Shown piece after piece: positions 6,815-11,272 of a DNA stretch of 11,272 bases; the first letter of the stretch is position 1, and every line of letters begins with the position of its first letter. The position numbers were made by a program, and so were the translations under genes. Under the pieces are notes generated by a model. It was not told the origin of the DNA. It saw only the letters and a list, made by a program, of their open reading frames with translations, and ran no database searches. Source of the stretch: Oscillospiraceae bacterium (GTDB taxonomy: Bacteria; Bacillota; Clostridia; Oscillospirales; Oscillospiraceae); NCBI GenBank assembly GCA_031288675.1, contig JAITQY010000154.1, forward strand, positions 1-11,272, written 5' to 3'.

Positions 6815-7441
6815 CTACTTGGAATACAACTCGACGATTAAGTGCTCTTCTATTGGAAGATCTATATCTTCCTTTTGCGGAATCCCTAACACTTTAGCTG
6901 CATATTTCTCTCGATCGAACTCCAACCACTTCGGTGCGGGTCTGGATGCGTTAGCCTCTAACGAACCCTTAAACTTCTCTAATGAACGGCTCTTATCGCG
7001 CAGCGTAATAACCATTCCGGGCTTCACAAGGAACGACGGGATATTCACCTTGCGTCCATTGACCTCAAAATGTCCGTGCGTTACCAACTGGCGCGCCTCC
7101 GGACGCGACATCGCAAATCCAAGCCGGTAAATCGCGTTATCTAAACGTGACTCGCACAGGCTGAGCAAATTCTCACCTGTTTGTCCCTTCATACGGGACG
7201 CTAACTCAAAGTATCCGCGGAACTGCTTCTCAAGCAGACCGTAGTAACGTTTTGCCTTCTGTTTCTCACGCAACTGAGTACCGTATTCGGTAACCTTTGA
7301 GCGACCTTGCCCGTGAGCGCCCGGCGCATACGCGCGGCGTCCGAAAGCGCACTTATCTGTGTAGCAACGGTCGCCTTTCAGGAACAGCTTCTGTCCCTCT
7401 CTGCGGCACAAACGGCATACTGCTTCGGTATATCTTGCCAT
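6815..7441 (-). CDS. rpsD: 30S ribosomal protein S4 (uS4), zinc-ligand form
   Basis: uS4 nucleates small-subunit assembly on 16S rRNA and in many bacteria also regulates its own operon. The 208-residue protein has the N-terminal zinc-ligand set C9-x2-C12-x13-C26-x4-C31 (the cysteine-containing version of S4), then YAPGAHGQGR (39-48). The S4 RNA-binding domain runs from about 98 to 162 (SRLDNAIYRLGFA, TRG-like GHFEVNGRKVNIPS). The ATG has AAGGAGA seven or so bases upstream. Location between rpsK and rpoA is usual in Clostridia and proteobacteria but not in Bacillus, where rpsD is elsewhere; this supports a clostridial placement. Confidence 0.98.
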   Translation of the reverse strand: MARYTEAVCRLCRREGQKLFLKGDRCYTDKCAFGRRAYAPGAHGQGRSKVTEYGTQLREKQKAKRYYGLLEKQFRGYFELASRMKGQTGENLLSLCESRLDNAIYRLGFAMSRPEARQLVTHGHFEVNGRKVNIPSFLVKPGMVITLRDKSRSLEKFKGSLEANASRPAPKWLEFDREKYAAKVLGIPQKEDIDLPIEEHLIVELYSK

Positions 7442-7473
7442 AATTATCTCCTTACTTCTTCAAATCGAGCAGA

Positions 7474-7887
7474 TTATACTCTTCTGCGCTTCGGCGGTCT
7501 GCATCCGTTGTGCGCAATCGGTGTAACGTCCTTAATCAGCGTAACATCTAAACCGACGGTTTGAAGCGCGCGAATTGCCGCCTCTCGTCCCGAACCCGGT
7601 CCTTTTACGTACACCTCAACGGTCTTTAAGCCATGCTCCATCGCCGCCTTTGCCGCAACTTCCGCCGCCGTCTGAGCCGCAAAAGGCGTACTCTTTCTGC
7701 TGCCGCGGAACCCCTGCTGTCCGGAGCTTGCCCAACTAAGAGCGTTGCCCTGCAGGTCAGTGATCGTTACCATCGTGTTATTGAACGTAGAGCGGATATG
7801 CACAGCTCCGCGCTCAATATTCTTACGCTCACGGCGCTTAGTACGTACACGCGCACCGCCGCTTGCTTCTTTTTTAGCTGCTGCCAT
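7474..7887 (-). CDS. rpsK: 30S ribosomal protein S11 (uS11)
   Basis: uS11 sits on the platform of the small subunit beside the mRNA exit path. The 137-residue protein shows a basic N-terminal extension (RTKRRERKNI), then GAVHIRSTFNNTMVTITD, the SWASSGQQGFRGSRKSTPFAA core and the invariant C-terminus HNGCRPPKRRRV. The GGGGG ribosome-binding sequence stands just upstream of the ATG in the 13-base gap after rpsM. Order rpsM-rpsK-rpsD-rpoA is standard for the alpha operon. Nothing unusual was seen. Confidence 0.98.
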   Translation of the reverse strand: MAAAKKEASGGARVRTKRRERKNIERGAVHIRSTFNNTMVTITDLQGNALSWASSGQQGFRGSRKSTPFAAQTAAEVAAKAAMEHGLKTVEVYVKGPGSGREAAIRALQTVGLDVTLIKDVTPIAHNGCRPPKRRRV

Positions 7888-7900
7888 TATCTCGCCCCCT

Positions 7901-8269
7901 TTACTTCTTCTTATTAGCTACCGTACGCTTCGGTCCTTTACGCGTACGTGCATTAGTTTTACTGCGCTGACCGCGAACAGGCAGTCCGCGGCGGTGACGC
8001 AATCCGCGATAGCATCCGATCTCCGTCAGACGCTTGATGTCCAAAGCTACACTGCGGCGCAGGTCTCCCTCCACCATGTAGCCCTTGTCAATCTCATCGC
8101 GAAGCGCCGCTTCTTCGCGCTCCGTCAAGTCCTTAACACGAGTGTCGGGATTGATTCCCGTCGCTTTCAAAATGTCGTTTGCGCTCTTTCTGCCAATACC
8201 GAAAACGTAAGTGAGACCAATCTCAATACGTTTGTCTTTCGGCAAATCTACGCCGGCTATTCTCGCCAT
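7901..8269 (-). CDS. rpsM: 30S ribosomal protein S13 (uS13)
   Basis: uS13 lies in the head of the small subunit and contacts the P-site tRNA and the large subunit. The 122-residue protein has the family start MARIAGVDLPKDKRIEIGLTY, the helix-turn FGIGRKSANDIL, the basic RRGLPVRGQRSKTNARTRKG segment and a lysine-rich tail. The start is fixed by the conserved N-terminus. The best ribosome-binding sequence, GAAAGGA (8290-8284), is 14 bases upstream, which is long. It is the first gene after a 104-base gap following rpmJ, the largest gap inside this operon. Confidence 0.98.
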   Translation of the reverse strand: MARIAGVDLPKDKRIEIGLTYVFGIGRKSANDILKATGINPDTRVKDLTEREEAALRDEIDKGYMVEGDLRRSVALDIKRLTEIGCYRGLRHRRGLPVRGQRSKTNARTRKGPKRTVANKKK

Positions 8270-8373
8270 ACTTTGACAACCAGTCCTTTCGTTTTTAATG
8301 GTTAGTTTTTCAAATTTTTAGTGATAAATTTCCGCTTTCCGCGCTCCGCAAAACGAACGCCTATCATCCGGAT

Positions 8374-8487
8374 TTATCCTTGTCTCTGCTTGTGCTTAGG
8401 ATTTTCACAGATAATCATCACACGACCTTTTCGCTTGATGATCTTGCATTTCTCGCACATAGGTTTTACGCTCGGTCTAACTTTCAT
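8374..8487 (-). CDS. rpmJ: 50S ribosomal protein L36 (bL36), zinc-ligand form
   Basis: This short gene encodes a 37-residue protein starting MKVRPSVKPMCEKCK and ending NPKHKQRQG. bL36 is the smallest large-subunit protein and helps organise 23S rRNA. The zinc ligands C11, C14, C27 and H32 are all present, marking the zinc-binding (C+) form. The ATG (8487-8485) is preceded by AAAGGGGG (GGGGG at 8500-8496) with eight bases between. It lies between infA (60-base gap) and rpsM, its usual place in Bacillota. Confidence 0.98.
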   Translation of the reverse strand: MKVRPSVKPMCEKCKIIKRKGRVMIICENPKHKQRQG

Positions 8488-8547
8488 TATTTTTGCCCCC
8501 TTTGTATTTGGGTGTAAGAGTCTTTTCAAACCCTTAACTGCCGTTTG

Positions 8548-8769
8548 CTATTTGCTTCGCCAAGTAATTCTGCCCTTTGTGAGGTCATACGGTGACATCT
8601 GAACCGTGACCTTGTCGCCGGGCAATATGCGAATGTAGTGCATTCTCAGCTTACCGCTGATATGAGCCTGAATCGTGTGACCCTTGCCGATGTCCACCTT
8701 GAACACCGCGCCGGGAAGCGACTCAACTACCGTTCCCTCAAGTTCTATTACGTCTTCTTTACCGCCCAT
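8548..8769 (-). CDS. infA: Translation initiation factor IF-1
   Basis: IF-1 is an S1-like OB-fold protein that occupies the ribosomal A site during initiation. The 73-residue protein reads KEDVIELEGTVVESLPGAVF near the start and ends RILPGDKVTVQMSPYDLTKG-RITWRSK, the family signature. The ATG overlaps the stop of the upstream KOW-protein gene by one base (TAATG), so translation is probably coupled. There is also a strong ribosome-binding site of its own, GGGGAGG (8783-8777), seven bases from the ATG. One residue longer than the usual 72 (extra Gly after Met-Gly), which is unremarkable. Confidence 0.98.
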   Translation of the reverse strand: MGGKEDVIELEGTVVESLPGAVFKVDIGKGHTIQAHISGKLRMHYIRILPGDKVTVQMSPYDLTKGRITWRSK

Positions 8770-9020
8770 TATTCGACCTCCCCTCGGGCTTTTTTAACCG
8801 CTAATATTTTCCTTATCTCCGCATCCGTTCCCGTTATCCTTTTCGCGGTTCCGGATATGAGTTTCAGATGCTTAGGATTTTTGCGCTTAGGGTTTTGCAG
8901 CTTATGATGCTTGCCGTCCGTCAGCAGAAATTTGCCTTTATCTTCACCGATTATCAGGTATAAAATGCCGGCGTCATGTCCCGCTGTGGATTTTGCGAAC
9001 TCAAACTTCGTTTCCGTCAT
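8769..9020 (-). CDS. KOW-domain RNA-binding protein (L14e/L27e-like)
   Basis: The 83-residue basic protein begins with a short segment FEFAKSTAGHDAGILYLIIGEDKGKF, where the GHDAG and following valine/isoleucine-rich strand look like a KOW-type beta-barrel. It then has DGKHHKLQNPKRKNPKHLKL, a lysine- and histidine-rich stretch typical of the small KOW proteins found between map and infA in Clostridia. Those proteins are related to archaeal/eukaryotic L14e and are annotated only as RNA-binding; no precise role is established to my knowledge. Its ATG overlaps the map stop by four bases (ATGA), and its stop overlaps the infA start by one base. An AAGGTG lies ten bases before the ATG. Conserved position inside the initiation-factor cluster suggests a ribosome-linked function, but that is inference. 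Confidence 0.88.
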   Translation of the reverse strand: MTETKFEFAKSTAGHDAGILYLIIGEDKGKFLLTDGKHHKLQNPKRKNPKHLKLISGTAKRITGTDAEIRKILAVKKARGEVE

Positions 9021-9784
9021 ACAAACCCGTCACCTTCAATCGGAGTAAGTATTTCCGGCTCTCCGTTCGTTATAAGAACAGTGTTCTCATAATGCGCGGA
9101 AATTGAACCGTCTTTGGTGAGTACCGTCCACTCGTTTTTGTCAACGCAGGTCGGCGCTTTGCCTAAGTTCACCATAGGTTCTATCGCCAGCACCATCCCC
9201 GGCATAAGCCGTACTCCGTGAACGCCTTGCTCAATGTAGTTCGGCACTTCCGGATCTTCGTGAATACTGCGCCCTACTCCATGTCCGCAGTAATCGCGGA
9301 CAATGCTGAAGTCGTTTTCCTCAACGTATGTCTGAACCGCACGCGATATGTCTCCAATCCGGTAACCTTTCTTTGCGAAATCAAGCGCTTTGAAAAAGCT
9401 TTCTCTGCAAACCCTGATCAGCCGCTTCGCGTCATCAGAAATCTCACCTACCGGAAACGTTGCACAGCAGTCCGAATGATAGCCGTTGAGCTGCGCCCCA
9501 ACATCTATATCTACAATGTCGCCCTCACACAGTATCCGCTTTCCGGGTATCCCGTGAATGACTTCATCATTCACAGAGACACATACGCTTGCGGGAAACC
9601 CGCGATAATCAAGAAATGAGGGCAACGCGCCGTTTGCTTTCATATACGCGCGAACCTCGCGGTCTATAGCGCGCGTAGCGATTCCCGCTTTTAGCATCTG
9701 ACCCGCGAGCTTTCTCGCGCCAGATGCAATAACTCCCGATTTGCGCATTAGTTCGATTTCTTTAGGAGTTTTAAGCGTAATCAT
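9017..9784 (-). CDS. map: Methionine aminopeptidase, type I
   Basis: This cytosolic enzyme removes the N-terminal methionine from nascent proteins using two divalent metal ions. The 255-residue protein carries all expected residues: H77 (IHG), metal ligands D94 and D105 (VDIDVG, HSDCC), H168 (CGHGVGRSIHEDP), H175, E202 (AIEPMV) and E233 (YENTVL). These match E. coli H79, D97, D108, H171, H178, E204 and E235. No N-terminal zinc-finger or SH3-linker extension is present, so it is the short form. The start overlaps the adk stop by one base (TAATG) and the stop overlaps the next start by four bases (ATGA), indicating a tightly coupled set. Confidence 0.98.
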   Translation of the reverse strand: MITLKTPKEIELMRKSGVIASGARKLAGQMLKAGIATRAIDREVRAYMKANGALPSFLDYRGFPASVCVSVNDEVIHGIPGKRILCEGDIVDIDVGAQLNGYHSDCCATFPVGEISDDAKRLIRVCRESFFKALDFAKKGYRIGDISRAVQTYVEENDFSIVRDYCGHGVGRSIHEDPEVPNYIEQGVHGVRLMPGMVLAIEPMVNLGKAPTCVDKNEWTVLTKDGSISAHYENTVLITNGEPEILTPIEGDGFV

Positions 9785-10416
9785 TAAAGCCCTACCGCCC
9801 CGGCAAGCGCCTTATTGACATCCTCAATCGTCTGAGTAGCGTCAACCGTTTTCAGCTTACCTTTCGCGCGGTAGAAGCCGATAATCGGCTCCGTCTCCGC
9901 GTGATAGACTTTCAGGCGGTTAAGAACGGTTTCCGCTTTGTCGTCTTCACGAATTATCAAAGCGTCTCCGCACTTGTCACAAACGTTGTCTTTTTGCGGA
10001 GGATTAGCTGTTACGCTGAACACCGTGCCGCACTTAGGGCAAACGCGCCTGTCGCCCATACGTCGAACGATCTCATCGTCTGAAATCTCCAAGCTGAGCG
10101 CAAGGTCAATATCAACACCGAGTTCGTCAAGAGCTTCCGCCTGCTTGAGGTTGCGAGGCATTCCGTCAAGGATGCACCCGTTAGCGCACGCCGGAGTTTG
10201 CAGGAACTCCTTAACGATTTGCAGAATCAGCGCATCCGGAACCAAAGCGCCGGAGTCCATATATCCTTTTGCCTCTTTGCCGAGCGCCGTACCTTCGCGC
10301 ACTGCCGCGCGCAGCATATCACCGGTCGAGAGCGCAGGTACTTGCAAAAGCTCCGTTAATTTCGCCGCCTGCGTGCCTTTGCCGGCTCCCGGAGGTCCAA
10401 GTAAAACAATCTTCAT
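9784..10416 (-). CDS. adk: Adenylate kinase, zinc-LID form
   Basis: Adenylate kinase catalyses ATP + AMP to 2 ADP in the cytosol. I chose the ATG at 10416 over the in-frame ATG at 10440: it gives the family start MKIVLLGPPGAGKGTQAAKL, has GGGGG nine bases upstream, and avoids overlap with secY. The resulting 210 residues contain the P-loop GPPGAGKGT (7-15), the NMP-binding region TGDMLRAAV with R36, R88 in DGMPRN, and a LID domain with zinc ligands C126, C129, C146 and C149, the form usual in Gram-positive bacteria. Small deviations from consensus: DGMPRN for DGFPRT, and MGDRR where SGRR is common; the arginines are retained, so activity is expected. The stop overlaps the map start (TAATG). 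Confidence 0.97.
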   Translation of the reverse strand: MKIVLLGPPGAGKGTQAAKLTELLQVPALSTGDMLRAAVREGTALGKEAKGYMDSGALVPDALILQIVKEFLQTPACANGCILDGMPRNLKQAEALDELGVDIDLALSLEISDDEIVRRMGDRRVCPKCGTVFSVTANPPQKDNVCDKCGDALIIREDDKAETVLNRLKVYHAETEPIIGFYRAKGKLKTVDATQTIEDVNKALAGAVGL

Positions 10417-10425
10417 TGTCAGTGA

Positions 10426-10430
10426 CCCCC
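10426..10430 (-). promoter_or_regulatory. Ribosome-binding site deciding the adk start
   Basis: GGGGG (10430-10426 on the - strand) lies nine bases before the ATG at 10416 and within the 16-base gap after secY. The alternative ATG at 10440 would lie inside secY with no comparable site and would add eight residues absent from the family. Confidence 0.8.
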
Positions 10431-10432
10431 GA

Positions 10433-11272
10433 TTATTCAAGGAAGCCTTTATAGTTGCGCATAAGCAACTGAGCCTCTAATGCTTTGACCGTTTCTAACG
10501 CAACGCCTACCACGATGATAATCGAGGTTCCGCCTAACGCCAGTCCCATATTGCGCGTTCCGAACGCCATCGGCAATGCCGCTACAAGTCCGAGATAAAT
10601 CGCACCGAACAAAGTGACCTTATTGAGCACCTTACGGATAAATTCGCTTGTCGGACGACCCGGTCGGAAGCCCGTTATGAAACCGCCGTTGTTTTTGAGG
10701 TTATTGGCAATCTCAATCGGATTGAACTGTACAGTCGCGTAGAAGAAGCTGAATCCTATAATCAGCAGGAAATACAGTATAATATATACCGCGCTTCCCG
10801 TATTGAACAGGTTAAGCAATCCGCGTCCGAACGTACCCTCAGCCGGGTTAGAGTTCACGAACATCATAATCGTAGCTGGTAAGCTTGCAATACTCTGCGC
10901 GAAAATAATCGGCATAACGCCGGACATATTTACTTTCATCGGAAGATGAGTGCTTTGTCCGCCGTACATTTTGCGACCCACCACGCGTTTGGCGTACTGT
11001 ACGCCTATTCGCCGTTCAGCATCTGAGACAAATACGATAAGAGCTATAATAATCAGAACGCCTGCGATAATCGCAATCGCCGTAAACCAACTCATACCGC
11101 CCGCCGCGACATTACTTACCATAGTGACCGTAACGCTCGGCAGACGCGAGATAATGCTCGCAAACAGGATGATAGAGATACCGTTGCCGATACCGAACTC
11201 CGTTATCTGCTCGCCAAGCCACATAATCAGCGCGGAACCCGCAGTGAACGAGAGAACGATAACAATCGCTTC
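10433..11272 (-). CDS. secY: Protein translocase channel subunit SecY, C-terminal part
   Basis: SecY forms the membrane channel of the Sec translocon. The gene runs off the right edge of the window, and the first ATG (11224) is internal, since the frame continues upstream as EAIVIVLSFTAGSALI. About 280 codons are present, covering roughly transmembrane helices 4 to 10. Family signatures: MWLGEQITEFGIGNGISI near the start; the cytoplasmic loop VQYAKRVVGRKMYGGQSTHLP; KVNMSGVMPIIFAQS; and the large C5 loop GFRPGRPTSEFIRKVLNKV, which contacts the ribosome and SecA. It ends LLMRNYKGFLE, a normal terminus. adk follows after 16 bases, as expected for the end of the spc operon. Confidence 0.97.
   Translation of the reverse strand, partial: EAIVIVLSFTAGSALIMWLGEQITEFGIGNGISIILFASIISRLPSVTVTMVSNVAAGGMSWFTAIAIIAGVLIIIALIVFVSDAERRIGVQYAKRVVGRKMYGGQSTHLPMKVNMSGVMPIIFAQSIASLPATIMMFVNSNPAEGTFGRGLLNLFNTGSAVYIILYFLLIIGFSFFYATVQFNPIEIANNLKNNGGFITGFRPGRPTSEFIRKVLNKVTLFGAIYLGLVAALPMAFGTRNMGLALGGTSIIIVVGVALETVKALEAQLLMRNYKGFLE

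Noticed and set aside
8302..8367. 21-codon - strand frame between rpmJ and rpsM (MIGVRFAERGKRKF...)
   Set aside because: An AAGGA lies upstream, but the frame is too short to separate from chance and matches no small protein I know.
10417..10440. Upstream ATG as the adk start
   Set aside because: It would add eight residues not seen in the family, overlap secY and lack a ribosome-binding site; the ATG at 10416 has GGGGG at proper distance.

Overview
The window reads as a stretch of ordinary bacterial chromosome, most likely from a Bacillota/Clostridia member (Oscillospirales-like, moderate G+C). This placement is inference from several points. The gene order is secY-adk-map-(KOW protein)-infA-rpmJ-rpsM-rpsK-rpsD-rpoA-rplQ. 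A small KOW-type RNA-binding protein sits between map and infA. rpsD lies between rpsK and rpoA rather than elsewhere as in Bacillus. Shine-Dalgarno sites are strong (GGAGG, GGGGG), and the PriA motifs resemble clostridial ones. No rRNA, tRNA, CRISPR array, insertion sequence or phage gene was recognised.

Layout. Bases 1-1798 (+ strand) hold the C-terminal part of the replication-restart helicase gene priA and, 5 bases later, nth (endonuclease III), a two-gene DNA-maintenance unit. Bases 1799-2203 hold no gene. This gap contains a near-ideal sigma-A promoter on the + strand with no recognisable gene behind it, a region of degenerate heptamer repeats, a GC-rich palindrome, and the terminator of the facing gene. 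From 2204 to the window end every gene is on the - strand.

Read in the direction of transcription (right to left), the - strand block starts with the end of the spc operon and the alpha operon. secY (partial) encodes the translocon channel; adk, map, the KOW protein and infA are tightly packed with 1-4 base overlaps; rpmJ, rpsM, rpsK, rpsD, rpoA and rplQ follow. A perfect 12-bp inverted repeat just after rplQ probably ends this operon. A second unit then encodes a MATE-family efflux transporter and a TatD-family metal-dependent nuclease, separated by 2 bases. Last comes a single unrecognised four-helix membrane protein gene with its own consensus promoter and intrinsic terminator.

The protein-coding content is nearly all housekeeping: translation, transcription, secretion, N-terminal methionine removal, adenylate balance and DNA repair. 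I did not find a new multi-gene system. What merits a second look is the 1799-2203 gap (orphan promoter plus heptamer repeats) and the unrecognised membrane protein beside it.
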